A stretch of DNA of 64,000 nt from Adiantum capillus-veneris (GCA_014529385.2 CM043966.1:39180037-39244036); one strand, 5' to 3'; positions 33,815 through 47,189 are shown, numbered from the stretch's first letter. The notes: generated from the letters alone by a model not told the origin. Program-made: numbers and translations.

Positions 33815-34461
33815 TGTAACAGACTTGGACACTTCAAGTCAAGAATCTACCACGACGGCACCAAATAACCACTTCAAAACAGTTCACAGTTCACAATTTA
33901 TTCGACACTGGCCCGGCGGAGTTCCGTGCCTAGAGATATTGGCCCCAAAGACTGGCGCCCCTTTCGGTATTTCCTTTTGTATTAATCTGAGTTCAAAGTA
34001 CAAGAGTGCGGGCAGGCACTCACAATCAGACTCTGCATCCAGATGCTCTGAGTTGTGAGAGGCCTACCGACTTATTTAAAGAGTACAAGGGATGCCAAAA
34101 GCAGAGCCCCAAAAGCTGTTAAACTCAAAAGCTGAAAATCCAAAAGCTTTTGAAAAATAAAGCAAGTTCTCTCTCTCTAGCCAAACTTGGCCACAGAATA
34201 AAGCAAACTCTCAAAATCTTCTCAGCCAAAATTCGGTAGGATTTGAGCTGTGCTTTTTTCGTACACTTCAACGCACAAAGTGGGATTCCGTACGCTCAGC
34301 CACGTCAGCATCCTGCCGCAATGTGCGCCGCAAATCACGGAGGTCCATACACTGCAACGTCAGCCCTATAGCGTTATTTCCGGGACTGTTTTTCCCGCCA
34401 ACTGGGGTGTGTGTAAACTGCTACCCATAGCCAAGCCATACCACGTCACTGATTTGTGACA
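33815..34461 (-). mobile_element. 5' LTR of gypsy 1
   Basis: 647 bp, TGTCACAAATCAGTG to GTCTGTTACA on the minus strand. It is related to the solo-like LTR at 56486-56981 and, more distantly, to the LTRs of the small element at 16.9-19.9 kb. Its outer edge lies inside a LINE C copy: GGGTACTACTAG directly follows, as in copy 3 at 47445. Confidence 0.9.
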
Positions 34462-34462
34462 G

Positions 34463-35795
34463 GGTACTACTAGATAGAGTTTGAGTCTTCAGAGATAACG
34501 GCCAAGGTGATTTCGATGAGCCTGATCGGCATCTGAGCAGCTTGAGTCTACTTCAGACGATGGCATCATGGTTTTGACCCCTCTACAGATGTGCTTGAGG
34601 AGGAGACAGACTTGTCGATCTCGGTCTGTTTCCCGGGCCTAAGGCGAGAGTACCTCTCTCTTCTCCCCAGGATTGGTTCCATGTTCGGGACAAATATGGA
34701 GTCTCTGCGCTCTGCAGCTTCAGTTGTGGCCGAGGGTTTACCTATTGGGTGGGTTCTTGTTCGAGACACACATTCCCTCCTCAAGGTGGTACTGTTGCCT
34801 CGAGTGAGTGGGGGATGGATCAGACAGAGTGGAGTATTCGGGTCTCCCGAGTCAGTGTTTCATTTGCAGACAGATGGGCCATTTGGCAAAGGCCTGTCCT
34901 CGCAGGAGACCTCGACTCACAGCGCATGCACAGCCTCTCAAGGCTGAGCATGCCCAACAGTCAGATACACAGGACGCACAGGCTGGTACCTCGATTGAGA
35001 CCAACGATCAGACAGCTAACGGTTGGCAGCAGGTGCCTTGGCCGCAGCCGACAAGGGTGGGCTCGCCCCACTGCTCCCCTTGGTGGCCGACCTTCTGCAG
35101 CTCAGCAGCACTGGGTTCCGATTGGGAACCGTTTTGACCTCCTTGAGGAGGATCCGCCTTAGGAGGCCCCGTCCACTTCAATTCCTCCACCTCTACCTCC
35201 TCCTCCCTCGGACGCTTCCCTCGCCTCCTCCCTCTTCCCTAGCCTCCCCCACTTCCCTCGCCTCCTCCCTCTACCCCACCTCCACCCCCACCTCCCGTCC
35301 CTCCTCGCTCTTTGGTGGGGCCCACAACCTCGTCTTCCGGCCCCTCCTCCACTCCTCCTCAGACGCAGGGGACTGGACACGCGTCTGCCGCAAGGCGATC
35401 TCTTGGTAGTGCTTTCACTACGAGCCGTGTAGCTCGAGAGGGACAACCCCACTTGAGGCCGCCTTTTCTGGTGCATACTTCTCTTTTTGCAGTACTCCCT
35501 AGAGGTTTGAATAGCTTTGACATTTGTAGACGCTCGGACTTCTTCGACTACAGATTCACACGGTTCCTGGGTGACTTTTCTCCTGACCTGGAGGAGGCTT
35601 GCTTTCGAGTCCACATGCTCTTTCTTGCAGCTAGAGGCATTGAGGCTTTGGACACAACGTTGGGTTTCTCCTTTCCATTGTGCGGTAAGGATCCCGCAGA
35701 GTGGACTCTGCGCACAGTTCTTGACTGGTTCCAGATTCAAGCTACTGAGTTCTCACACCACATAGGGGACTTAGGGGTGACAGATCTGGTGTAGA
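34463..35795 (+). pseudogene. LINE C copy 2 ORF1 (zinc-knuckle nucleic-acid-binding protein)
   Basis: Shifted frames hold LSISVCFPGLRREYLSLLPR, then CFICRQMGHLAKACPRR, a CCHC knuckle of the type at the end of plant LINE ORF1 (DUF4283-like proteins), followed by a proline/serine-rich linker and NSFDICRRSDFFDYRFTRFL. ORF1 binds the LINE RNA. Low-complexity frames on both strands near 35.2-35.4 kb are products of the C/T-rich linker. Confidence 0.75.
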
Positions 35796-36094
35796 TACTT
35801 TGGCCTCTTGCCAAGTTCAACATGACGCCTCCGGATGCAGCGGGTTGCAGGCACGTTGTTGTGCATTTGTCTGCTGACACTCAGAGCCCTCCTTGTTATG
35901 TATTTGTACATAGGATTCTTGGACAGAGGATGTAGCCCTTCGGGCTACACACTCGGCTTGGGCCTGGGCAGAAAAGTCACTCCTTTCGCGCTTGTCTAGA
36001 GGTCATTCGGATGCGGATTACTCCCCATCCAAACCAGCCTCAAAGATAGCGAGGTTGGCTGCTGTTGCAGCATCTGTTTTCTCTCAGTGACTCC

Positions 36095-36940
36095 ATGACG
36101 ATCATCTCATGGAATGTGCATGGATTAGGAGGGCCCCAATTTCAGCGTCAGAGGGGTCGGCTGCGTTAGGAGCTTCAAAGATGCCTTGTGGGTGGTGAGA
36201 TTGACATTCTTATGCTACAGGAACATCATCTTTGTGAGAGCCGCATTAGCCGATGTGATCAGATTTTGTGTGGTCGCTATGAGACGTTTTGGTCAGCTGC
36301 ATTTGGAGCTGGAGGCATCCAAGGAGGGGTATGTATGACTATTGCGGATTCTTTGCAGCAGGCCATTGTGGACAGAGGGATTATTGTGCCAAGCAGGGCT
36401 TAGTGGATTACTATGCAGGTTCACGGTTGCCTCAAGGGCTTCCTGAACATCTATGCGTCCAATGTGGCGAGTGCACGTGCAGAGTTTTGGTCTCATATTG
36501 TAGAGTCTCTGTGGCAATAGTGCATTGGGGGTGACTTCAAAATGTTGGAGGGCCCCTCTGACAGGATTGGAGGTAGCCATGCTACTGTGCATGGAGTTGA
36601 GTTGGCAGCTTGGGAGAGGTTATGTATGACTTTGCGGATTTCAGATGTATGGCAGCATTCTAGCTTTGTGAGGCCCCCCGACAGCCTAGCCTTCTCTTGT
36701 TCGGACCGCATAGTGGGAGGAGTGAATCTGTCTCGGATAGATCGCTTCTACTATAGTGACCACTTCTGTGACATGGGTGGGACAATTTGCATTCTGGTTG
36801 GGATATCTTTTTCAGACTATGCACCAGTGATCCTCGCAATGATAGATAGACACAGGAGGGGAAGCACGATGCTAGGCATCCCTGAGAGGGTTTTGCTAGA
36901 CTCTGCGCTCAAAGAGCGAGTGGTGGCTCTTTGAACAGAG
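36095..36940 (+). pseudogene. LINE C copy 2 AP-endonuclease
   Basis: ISWNVHGLGGPQ opens the domain; DILMLQEHHLCESRI holds the catalytic glutamate; GGDFKML, GGVNLSRIDRFYYSDHF and a decayed S-D-H motif (FSDYAPVIL) follow. Interrupted by several stops. Confidence 0.85.
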
Positions 36941-37429
36941 GGCTTAGACATGCAGGACTCTCCTGCTAACAAAGTGGCCTCTGGAGTTGCTCAGCTTAGT
37001 CGGCTATTTCTTCAAGAGTCCATGGCTCGCCTGCCTATAGTGAGAGAGGAGGAGCAGCGTCTCTAACGGGGCGTTGCTTCCTTGCAGATGATGCAGGAGC
37101 AGCATGGAGACAATCGTTAGTTGGAGGAGTAGTTGCAGCAGGCTCGCCAGGAGCTTGCCAGCACAAAGGAGAGGCGCCATGAGTTTGCTTTCCATCGATA
37201 GGCATCTCAGTGGACCCAGGTGGCTAATAGAGTGACATGGGCTTTCTTTGAGACAGTGGGACCCCGACATACGCATGCCAGGGTCAGCCACTTGAGGAGG
37301 CCTAACGGGTCAACTGCTTCAAAGCCAGAGGACATGCATGCAGTTGCTATTGACTTTTACCATGACTTGCTGTCAGCAGAGCCTTAGGCAGAGCGTGAGG
37401 ATGCATGCAGAGAGCAGGTTTGGGCACAG

Positions 37430-38570
37430 ATGCCTTGTCTTGTGACTGAGGAGATGCGCCAGAGGCTTGAGCTGCCTCTTCAGCTAGAGGAGCTCAACGC
37501 GGCCCTCAGAGCACTTCCCCGTGGTAGCTGTTTAGGTGAGGATGGTTTGACTCCCAGCTTTTTCTTTGGAGTACTGGGACTTGCTTGGCTCAGATCCTTG
37601 CAACGCTTTTCAGTACATCCTATACACAGGAGAGATGCTTGCGAGCATGAGTGAGGGTTTGATCTACCTCATTCCCAAGGAGGGTGGCTCCTTGGATGAG
37701 ATTCGACAGTGGCGGCCCATCACCATCCTCAACTCAGCCTACAAAATTCTTGCCAAGGCTCTGAGTTTGAGGATTCAGCCACTTCTAGAGAGCATTATAC
37801 ATGGGACACAGATAGGTTTTGTCAAGGAGCGTAGTATCCTTGACAATATCTTTACGTTTTGGGAGGCTTCTGCCCTCGCGCGCCTTGGTGGTGAGGATCA
37901 GGTGATACTTCTTCTTGATTTTGAGAAGCCCTACGATAGAGTTGATTGGGACTTTTTGGAGGGCACTCTACGCAGGATGGGCTTCTTAGATGCCTAGATC
38001 AGAGGTATGTCAGCTCTTTACAGACGGGCACACAGTCAGGTACTTTTGGGAGGTGGTAGAGGAGATCACTTCATACTCACACGTTCGGTCAGACAAGGCT
38101 GCCCTCTTGCCCCCTTCCTCTTTCTGTTCTATGCTGAGGCGATGAGCAGTTTTTTGGTTTCACAGCAGGTTGGTCTACGTGGCTTAGCACTCTCTATTCG
38201 CGGCGACGAGCTACTAGATGCTGAGTTTGTAGACGACTCAGCTTTGTACTTGGAGGGCCAGGAGGTCAACCTTCACACGTGTGAGCAGGCTCTTGGAACC
38301 TTTTGTTGTGCATTAGGTGCACTGATCAACTGGAGAAAGATAGTGGCTGCTTTCTCGGTCGGTAGTGCTCCTTCGCCTGATTGGCTGCCAGGTGAGGGTT
38401 TCAGATGGATTTCCCTAGGCTGCAGTTCGATACTTGGGTTGTCAGGTTGGTTTGGACTTGTCTCTTGAGCAACAGATTGCTCCCCTCCTCTTGAGGAAGT
38501 TGTTACATTGGAGCTCCGCACGACTTTCTCTAGCAACTCGAAAAGATCCAACAAGATGTGATGTACCACA
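37430..38570 (+). pseudogene. LINE C copy 2 reverse transcriptase
   Basis: PKEGGSLDEIRQWRPITILN, KALSLRIQPLL, GFVKERSILDNIF, LLLDFEKPYDRVDWDFLEG, VRQGCPLAPFLFLFY and EFVDDSALYLEG (FVDD where the catalytic motif is usually F/Y-A-D-D). Typical of plant L1-clade LINEs. Frames change at 37.57 and 38.00 kb. Confidence 0.9.
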
Positions 38571-39789
38571 TAGTAGCCAACAACACTTGGTTGTCCACTA
38601 CAAGTCTGCCTGCCAGGTAGACAGGCTGATCAGGAATTTCCTTTGGTCAGGGTGCGACACTCAGATAGCCCGGGCCAAAGTGGCCTGGCAGGTCATCACT
38701 CTCCTTGTTCTCAGGGGCGGTTGGGGATCATAGACCCAACACAGCAGAGAAGAGCCCTTCCTGGGAAGTTTGTTGTCATAGGATTGCTTCCAGGGAAGGA
38801 GCCTTGGAAGGAGCTTTTGCTTCATCGGCTTAGTGCTAGAGTGCCTCAGGTTGGAGGCCCTTGGAGACCTTCGATCGGATGGATTTTCGCAAGTGTGCTG
38901 AGTTGGCCTGAACAGGAGATTGGAGGACCATTTTGCCGTGAGTCTGCTCCGCTCCTGGGAGGAGTTGAGGAGAGGCCTAGAGGAGCACCAGCCTACTTGC
39001 ACGGAGGAGCGTCTGCGACAACCCCTTGTTCTGAACCCCATGGTTAGCACTCAGAGAGGCCTCGCTTGGTTGGTAGTAGGCCTCATGTTTCTTGGGGTCC
39101 CATGGTAGAGGGTCCGACACGCACGTTAGGTGACTCGCTATAGTTCTCAGGCTTGTCAAAGGAGCTTTAGAGCATCCAGCTACAGGGCATGAGAGGGGTG
39201 CAGAGCATGTGTCAGGACATCACAGAGGCAGTACCAGTTGAGTAGCTCACACCTCTTGAGTCAGCAGCGCCCAGATGGATGGGGGCCTTCACGTGACTGG
39301 AGGTCCTCATTGCAGTTCGGGCTTGCTCAGAGACTGTACCCTCCCTCTTTTTCGAGCTACATGATGGTGAGGGTCGTTTACACCGAGTTTCAGTTGAGGC
39401 CCCACAAGTTGCAGAGTGCCACAATTTGAGCTATCCTCCACCAACAGGATGATAGTGATCCAGGGGGGTCGACCTACACTCCAACCTGCTATAGAGCTTA
39501 CTCCACAGTAGTGGTGCAGTGAGAGAGAGAGAAGTGTTGGGAGCTCATCTTTGCGGCCTGACACTCTGGTTCATCTGGCGGGCTCACTGCTTCCGCTTCT
39601 ACGAGACTCGCCTTGTACCACCAGCAGAGACGGTTCGAGATCTTTGGCTAGAGCTAATCCATACTCTCAGGGGACAGTTTGAGAGACTCCAGGGCAGCTC
39701 CGACCGCATGCGAGAGCGTAGAGAGGCTTTGCTTCGACTCTGGCGCCCTGGGCCTTTGGCAACCCTGCTTTGCAAGCCGAAGTTACCGG

Positions 39790-41639
39790 ACAACTTCGTG
39801 CTTACGGGATTTTCCTACCTCTCCAAGAGGAGAAAGAGCTTAGGAAGCCTCTTGATGAGACTCCCAGAAGAAGACTCTCCCAGAGGAATCCAAAGAACGA
39901 GAAAGAGGTGAATCACGAAGTTCCTCTGAAGATGTGGCTCCACGAAGACGGCCATCTAGACGATCGCCAACTCCTCCCAAGAGGAAACCGCCAACCCATA
40001 GTCCTTCTCGTCACTCTGAAAGGGAAGAGAGGAAACAAAGGAAGAAAAAGTCAAGAAAGAGGTCGCTCTCTTCTCCTTCTTCTTCACCATTCTCCTCTTC
40101 CAACGAAAGCAGCGGATATTCTCGTAGAGAATACTAGAGGAGAGGACATCGCAAATCCTACCCTGCGGGGAGAAGGTCCCAAAAGCTCAAGAAATTCAGA
40201 GGAGGAGGAAAGAGTATCTCTTTTCTTACCTATGATGACACCGACAAAGTATTGGCCTGCATCCAACAATTCGACGTGGCCTTTGGAGAGTCCTCCAAGC
40301 TACGCCATGTAGCTATGCACTTCGAGAAATATGCTCGTCAATGGTGGCCTAGCCTATGTAGCAACGGCGAAGCCCCAAAGACATGGAAAACTCTACGAGT
40401 TTCCATCATGAAGCAATTCCTTGCAAGCGTTGCAAAGGACAAAGTGCTTACCGAATGGCGGAGTTTGAAGCTGCTCTCCAACGAGTCTATCCACAAATAT
40501 GTGGACAAGTTTTGGGATTTACATCCCAAGGCTACTGTCTTTCAAAAGATAGACTTCGCCGAGCAAAAGTAGTAATTCTGTGCAGGATTACTTGAAGAAA
40601 TGGAGTATGTCAACTCTCAACGCTTGGTTCTATCACCGAAGTAATCCACCACACTATGTTGCTTTGCACATCAATTTCCAACAAGGGGTTAAAAGGAATG
40701 TCAAGCCCATGGAAAACAAAGGCAAAAATGAATCAAGAGGGAAGAGCAATGCCCAAAACCCTTCCCAAGGCAATTCCAATAACAACAACAACAACAATCG
40801 GTCCAAGGAGAAGGGAGTTTATAAAGGTAAAAATAAACTCTCTCCTGAAGAGCTAGAAGCTTTTCGTAAGGAGCCCAGATGCTTTAAGTGTTGGGAGCAA
40901 GGACATGGCTATCGTACTTGCCCCAAAAGAGATGCCCACAATGAGACTCCTAAAGCTTCCACGATCACCTCTCTTCTATGCTTGGAGAAAGGTATGGGAG
41001 CATGATGCCTTTATCCTGTTTGACCTTGGCTCTACTCACAATTTCATATCCACAGAGTTGGCCACCAAGTTGGGCATTCAAGCTCATGAGATGGGAGATA
41101 TTGTTGTTGCCGATGGATCCTTCAAGGGGCAAGAAGCCGCAGTTATTCCCTTGATTAGGAAATTGAGGCTTCATGTCCAAGGCTATGCTGACAAAAAAAA
41201 TTTCTTCATCTCTCCTCTCAAGCATGAAGTTGTCATCCTAGGGGCACCATGGTTTGACCGTATGGCTGTTAATGTAAAGTTTCCTGAAAGAAGGTTGTAT
41301 TTGAAGTACAGGGAAAAGAACATGTACATAGATGCTAATGAGCCTGGTCGTAGCATATCCCTTGTAAATTCTCATGCTTTTGACAAATCAATGAAAAGCC
41401 CAGTTTCTGCATACATGATTTTTGTCAAACAATCCATAAAAGGTCCTAATACATTATCAAATGAAAATGGTAAGAATCAAGAAGATTTAGACTTGTCTCA
41501 TTTTCTAAATGGATTCCAAGATGTTTTTATCGATGATATCCCTATGGACTTACCTCCAAAACGAGGGGATGATGATCATCGAATTAAGCTCCTACCAAGA
41601 AGCTCACCGCCTAACAAGCCTCATTATCGAGTTTCCTAA
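39790..41639 (+). pseudogene. Gypsy 2 Gag and protease
   Basis: Arginine/serine-rich start (39.8-40.2 kb), gag domain (HFEKYARQWWPSL, VLTEWRSLKLLSNESIHKYV, 40252-40572), asparagine-rich linker, knuckle CFKCWEQGHGYRTC, then protease AFILFDLGSTHNFISTELA, where D-L-G replaces D-S/T-G, and VVILGAPWFDRM. Frameshifts at about 40.2, 40.58 and 41.0 kb. Confidence 0.88.
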
Positions 41640-42464
41640 GCTCAACAAGAGGAGATCATGAGGCAAGTACAAGAATTGGTAGACAAAGGGATGGTTAGGC
41701 CTAGCTCCTCTCCCCTTTTGTTCTCCAGTCCTTTTAGTGCAAAAGAAAAATGGTACATACCGCATGTGTGTGGACTATCGAGCGCTAAACCATATCACTA
41801 TCAAAAACAAATTTCCCATACCACGGGTCGAAGATCTGTTTGATAAGCTACAAGGCTCTACCTACTTCAGTAGAATTGACCTTAAAAGTGGCTATCATCA
41901 AGTAAGGATAGTGAATGAAGATATCGTAAAGACCGCGTTTCGTACAACAACGTTTGGTCTTTATAAATATCTAGTCATGCCTTTTGGCTTGACTAATGCA
42001 CCCGCCACATTTAATCGTTTAATGGAGAAAATTTTTAGATCCCACTGCAAGTTTATTGGAGTGTTCTTTGATGATATCATCATCTACTCCAAGTCTTTGG
42101 AGGAGCACAAGCAACACCTCTAGGTAATTTCTCAAGCTTTAAGGGAGAACAAGCTTTTTATCAATCAAAAGAAGAGTGAATTTTCCCTTAAGAGATCCAA
42201 TACTTAGGTCATATTAAAGCATGGCCTAAAGTATGGCCTAATCCAAGGAGTCTACATGAACTAAGAAGCTTTATTTGTATGTGTGCATACTATAGACGCT
42301 TCATAGCAAAATTCTCTCAAATAGCAAGACCATTGCATGACTTAACAAAGAAGAACGTTAAGTACTCAGGATTTGCTAAAGAGCAAAATACTTTCGACAA
42401 GCTCAAAGAGAAGCTTACCTCCCAACCAGTCCTTATGCTTCCGGATCTCTGTAAAACCATTTGA
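41640..42464 (+). pseudogene. Gypsy 2 reverse transcriptase, RNase H lost
   Basis: [59 protein letters not shown] and [15 protein letters not shown], then YYRRFIAKFSQIARPLHDLT. The frame ends LMLPDLCKTI at 42464, just where RNase H should begin. Confidence 0.92.
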
Positions 42465-43296
42465 AGTAATTTTTGGAAAGGTCTCTTTGAAAATCTAGGT
42501 ACAAGATTGAATTTCTCTTCGGCCTATCACCCACAAACGGATGGCCAAAGTGAGATAGCCAATCTTACGATTCTCGATCTACTAAAGACTTATATACAGA
42601 AGTAGATCAACGCTCACAATAAGAGAAGTACTTACCCTTGTAGAGTATGCGTACAATAATATTGTCCATACTACTATGGGAAAGGCACCTTTTGAGATCA
42701 TAGAGGGAAGACCTAAAAGTCCCTTGCTACTTAAAGTACATGGGAAGATCTTTGCTGCCGATGAGTATAGCCGTGACGGACAAGAATTTTTCCAAAAGAT
42801 TAAGGAGGCTATATTCATCTCTCAACAAAGGTAAAAAGCTTCTACTGATAAGCATTGAAGGGTTGATTGGGTCTTACTCAAGTTTCCCAAGGCTCGATTG
42901 AGGCAAACGTCGGGCTAAAATCCTACGGGCCATCAAAAGTATTATGCTAAACTAGCAAAAAGATACTATGGTCCTTTTCAAATCTTGAAGCCAATCAATG
43001 ACATGGCTTATCAACTCAAGTTGCCCAACCATTGGCTCATACACAATGCTTTTCATGTGAGCCTACTTAAGCCCTACAAAGGAGAGCCACCAAGAGAACC
43101 AATTATTGAAGACCCCCCAGAAATCGAAGACCAAGAAGAGGTGCTACAACCCGAAGCTATCCTTTGGTACGAGGACAAGGTATTACGACATGGTAAGATT
43201 ATCCGACAGTATCTTATTAAGTTCAAAAATTATCCTTTGAAGATGCTAGATGGATGCAAGGAATACGGAGCAAATGTACATGTTTCTTTTAAATGA
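42465..43296 (+). pseudogene. Gypsy 2 integrase C-terminal half
   Basis: Directly after the lost RNase H comes FENLGTRLNFSSAYHPQTDG, the end of the integrase core, then [59 protein letters not shown] and a chromodomain-like tail ([19 protein letters not shown]). An internal deletion of well over 1 kb joined the two regions. Confidence 0.9.
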
Positions 43297-43625
43297 TCAA
43301 TGTTTTTGTCTTATAAGACTAATTCGCTTTTTATTGTGCACAAATTTAAGTAGTATACATGCTTAGAATCATGTTTGTGATGACGACTTCTCTCAAACAC
43401 CAAGTAGAATTTGTCACTCTACTTTGGGAGAATGAAATGGACTCAAGAGCAAACATGCTTGCGGCAGCTATATCTCCCAAGCCCCAAATGGATTAGTCAT
43501 CCATCTTGGAATGATGTTGTAGGGTATAAAGGGATCCTCTACTGGCTAAGAAACATCGACTAATGACTAAGGCTTTATCTTCTCTACCTCATAGTTGAGG
43601 ACGACTATGATTTCAAGAGAGGTAA

Positions 43626-45221
43626 TGTCATAAAATCTAATATCTAAGTAACCCAAATGATTTTCTCATATTAAACTCATCATTTAATGTGGGAGAATAA
43701 ATAGGAACAAGCGTTAGAATATAGACATGTGCTGACATGTGCTTATGGATCTATCTCAACATGGGACCAAAGTCAATGGGTCCAAATGAGAGATGGTTTG
43801 TCAAAGAGCAAGGCTAGCTAATGGAGCTTAAAGACCTTAGGATTAGCTTCATTAAAGACCTCCAAAGATAAGCGTTTAAAGTCCTTAAACCTAGGGCCTT
43901 AGGTTAAGCTAGGCCCATGCATTTGGTGTTTAATAATTAAGATGTTAGCCATACTTGATGACTAAGGTCCTTGACCAAGCTCGCCAGGTGCTTAAGGTGT
44001 TCCAAAGTCAACAAGCAACCCTACAAGGGGGAGGGGGGGGGGGGGGGGAGCCTACAATCTACGGGCATGAAAGAGAGTGAACCCATACTCATGCTAAGCG
44101 TGTACCTGCTGACTAAGGTGCTCGAGAAGCTTCGTATGCTTGGAGGGTATGGTGCTTGAGGGGCTTGAGTCAAAGAAATGCCCTACAAAGGAGGGGACGA
44201 GTCCAAAGCTAGGGAAATGTTCGACTCAACCTCTCACTCACCCAAAGGGCACCCCTTCCTCAAGGGGCACAAGGATACATGTCAAGTTCTCCCTATACTT
44301 AGCTTCATGGGTGCTTGAATCCTATTGGCTAGGATAAAGAGGGGCCCAATGAGCATTTAGAATAATTAATTAATTGTTTATGCATTTTTCAAGCCCTCTC
44401 TCTCAAAGAGGAAAGGTGGACACTTGTTTAAAGGCTACCTCTATGGCTTGAATTGACCCCGGCTTGTGATTGGCTAGGCTTGAGAGAGCCAATGAGCACA
44501 AAGCAAGAGCTAGAATGAGGAGGTTGACCAAAGTAACTAGGGGGCTTGCTTGCAAGACTGCCAAGTGCAAGAGTTTCATCTCCTTCTTCAAGCTTGTTGA
44601 GAAGTTGAGAGCCTACACCAACACTCTTGGCTATGGAATGCAAATCCAACCATGCTTCAATGCTTAAGCTTGCCATCTTCTCCATCTTCATTACTATGCT
44701 ATCATGCTATGTTAAGCAAGAAGAGTGATGATAAGTGAAGAACTATTTCTTTCTCATATGAATGTTTCTTCTTCCTCTTCCCTACCCTCATTCCCCGCTA
44801 GCTCTCTCCACCTTCAAAGGTGTTTGAGGCCTTGGGATTGAGGCCGGGGATGGTTAATGCTTTTACAAAGGATATGTTATGCTTGTGATGCATGAAGTTT
44901 TCCATCTTCATTGCATCACCTAGGTCTCAAGGAAACCAAAGATTGTATTGTATCAAGTCTCTCTTTATGGGAGAATCTATAATACAAAAGCCTATTGGAG
45001 GGGAGACCGGCTCCACATAAATTCGGTCCTCAACTGTTGTCAAGTTCTCTAATTCTCTCTCTTGCAAAAGTATTGTTCGTGCCAAGTTAATTAAGTATAA
45101 TGGTTATGTTGCTACCGCAATTAACTTCACCCTCTATGTTCTCAAAGTAGTCTCATAAAAATGCTCACTCTAGTTCTCTTAATTCCGCTATTCTCAAAGT
45201 TCATAGGCCATTTCCATTACA
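43626..45221 (+). mobile_element. Family H LTR, 3' LTR of gypsy 2
   Basis: 1596 bp, TGTCATAAAATC to CCATTACA, directly after a polypurine-like tract. An inverted partial copy lies at 56984-57694. It carries a homopolymer G tract (G5-A-G16 at 44027-44048). Frames at 43971-44667 are non-coding LTR sequence. Confidence 0.85.
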
Positions 45222-46828
45222 GGGCTTATCTCCAAGGAACCTTTCAGCCTTCATCATGTCTGGTACATCGAGAAGTTAACCAGTTCATTGTCCAAAAAGT
45301 AGTCTAAAACATAAACCTCACCATGGGAACATCACCCAAGCCCTTGGAAAATAGGACCTCATTGTGGCAAATATGGCGGAGTCAATGTAGGGGTCCATCT
45401 CATAGTTATAAGAACGGGAACAAAATTGAACTGGAAACGAAATCAGAAAAATTTGGAGTTTTGGGGAGTTTCCTCTAACTAAAGGATATGAGGGGGTGGA
45501 AACAAAATAAGAAATGGGAACATTTATGGAATTTGAAAACGGTGAAAATTGTGAAGTTTCAAGGAATCTTTTTTACCTAATCACATCTAAAAGAAAGACA
45601 GAAGTTCTCTATGGAGCTTTAATTCCGGAAGATCCATACGAAAGAAGGGCTCTACTACAAGAAACTTCTTCAAATGCGCAAGAAGAAGAACATGAGAAGA
45701 GAGAATCTTGCTCAGACTTACAAAGCCAAGGGGGAAGGTACCCCGAAGGTACATATCCTAATCCCAATCCTGATCTCTCTCTTTCAAATAGAGAAGATCT
45801 AAACATACCCTCTCATACATTTTCTCCATCTGAAATTTCAGCCACCAACAAGGGAGAGAAATCCTCTCCGAGGGAAAAGACAACGAAGGTTCCACCCCAC
45901 CAAAGTCAAGAGACATAAAAAAGGAGGAGACTGGATGCAAAAAGACGTTGACATCCAAAGTTGGAGACAAGACTATCCAAAGCTGGAGACAAGAATATGA
46001 AGTTCGACTAGTACAATGGGTGGCGGATTGAACCAAGAGCCCTTGCTCTCTCCGAGAATCTGAAATTGCATTTTAGAAGGCAACTTCTCAAAAAAGTCAA
46101 AGCTTCTGCACGTTAGTATGTATCTAAAGGATGCTGCAAGTATTTGGTGGATGGTTGGAATTTTGGAAGGGAAAAAGCACAGTTTCTTCTATGCCTAGTT
46201 CCTTCCTCCAAACTTTGAGAAGGATGAAGAATGGGACTGGGTATCCCAAACAGTAGCAAAAGTTTGATGTAGATTGTATTGACAGACTTTTGGAAGTCCT
46301 TCTCAAATTTACTCCCTTCATGACTTTGACAAACGAAGAGAAAATACGCAAGTGCAAAGCCTAATTGCAACCAATCATAGAAAAAAGCATGAAGTATATC
46401 CCCATGACAAAGCTTTGCCATGTGAGCATGTATCTAAAGGATACTGCAAGTAATTGCTGGATGACTCGAATTCCGAAAGGGAAAAAGACAAAGAGTTGGA
46501 AAGATGTCAAGAAGGGTTTCTATGCTGAGCTCCTTCCTCTACTAGACTTTGAGAAGGATGTAAGAAAGAATGGGATTGGATATTCAAGAAGAAACACAGT
46601 CTGATATAGATTACAGTGACATATTAGGGAAGTTTTTCTCAAAGTCACTACCTTTATGACTTTGGCAAATGAAGAGAAAATATGCAAGCTTGAAAGCCGG
46701 ATTGTAACCTATCATACAAAAGAGCATGACGCTATACAATTGGACTACCGTCACCATTACAAGAATATTGTCTCTCTAAACAAGTATCAACAATGCAAGA
46801 ACTTATGGGAGCAGTTAAAAGATAAGAC
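45222..46828 (+). pseudogene. Gypsy 3 Gag, 5' part
   Basis: A third gypsy lineage. A frame at 45514-45918 encodes a serine- and glutamate-rich N-terminal region. At 46365-46604 there is MYLKDTASNCWMTRIPKGKK and SWKDVKKGFYAELLP, a gag domain; EEKICKLESR and LNKYQQCKNLWEQLKDK (46656-46828) follow. LINE C copy 3 interrupts the gene after K-D-K, and the same frame resumes at 53479. A 310-bp tandem duplication lies within. No LTR of its own is recognised. Confidence 0.75.
46111..46700. repeat. Tandem duplication, 310-bp offset, in gypsy 3 gag
   Basis: ATGTATCTAAAGGAT and TGACTTTG(A/G)CAAA recur 310 bases apart (46118 and 46428). The left copy is the more decayed. Confidence 0.8.
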
Positions 46829-47189
46829 GCTTGCTGTTGCTGCCTTCGCCCCATCCTCTGCGCACGCTCCAGCACCCCCTCTCCCTTGCCATCGCTCTCT
46901 CCCCCCCCTCCCTCCCTCGCGCTGCGCTGCCCTGCACTTCTCACTGCCTGCCAACGCGCAGCTAGCCCAACGCGCCCACCCTAGCCCGCCCGTCCGCCCC
47001 CCTCGCGTTCCCGCCTGCATTCGCCCTCTGCGCCTCAGCCCGCCCGCCCCTTGCGTTCCCGCCTGCATCCCCCCCCCCCCCCCCCCCCCCCCCCAAAACC
47101 CCTTTTCTTAGCTTGGAGGAGTCTATCCTTGCAGCCTTCTGGGAGCTTCGCGTCACTTTCGTCTTCCTCGACTTAGCAACAGACACAGA

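Larger units (their letters stand above)
34462..39757 (+). mobile_element. LINE C, copy 2 (both ends cut)
   Basis: Plus-strand L1-like LINE with ORF1, endonuclease, reverse transcriptase and post-polymerase region. The 5' end is cut by the gypsy 1 LTR and the 3' end by gypsy 2 near 39757, after CGCCCTGGGCCTTT. Relative to copy 3 it lacks about 600 bp including the C-terminal zinc-binding domain (51.65-52.24 kb). Many stops in every part. Confidence 0.88.
39758..43625 (+). mobile_element. Ty3/gypsy element 2, internal region
   Basis: Plus-strand gypsy, separate from gypsy 1 in sequence. Its 5' LTR is absent; the interior begins directly after LINE C copy 2. It ends in a polypurine-like TTTCAAGAGAGGTAA just before its 3' LTR at 43626. 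RNase H and half of the integrase are deleted. Confidence 0.88.

Noticed and set aside
35159-35740. 193-codon minus-strand frame opposite LINE C ORF1
   Set aside because: Antisense shadow of the low-complexity ORF1 linker.
46732-47186. Long frames rich in Gly, Ala, Arg or Pro on both strands
   Set aside because: C-rich 5' leader of LINE C copy 3 read in several frames; no domain.
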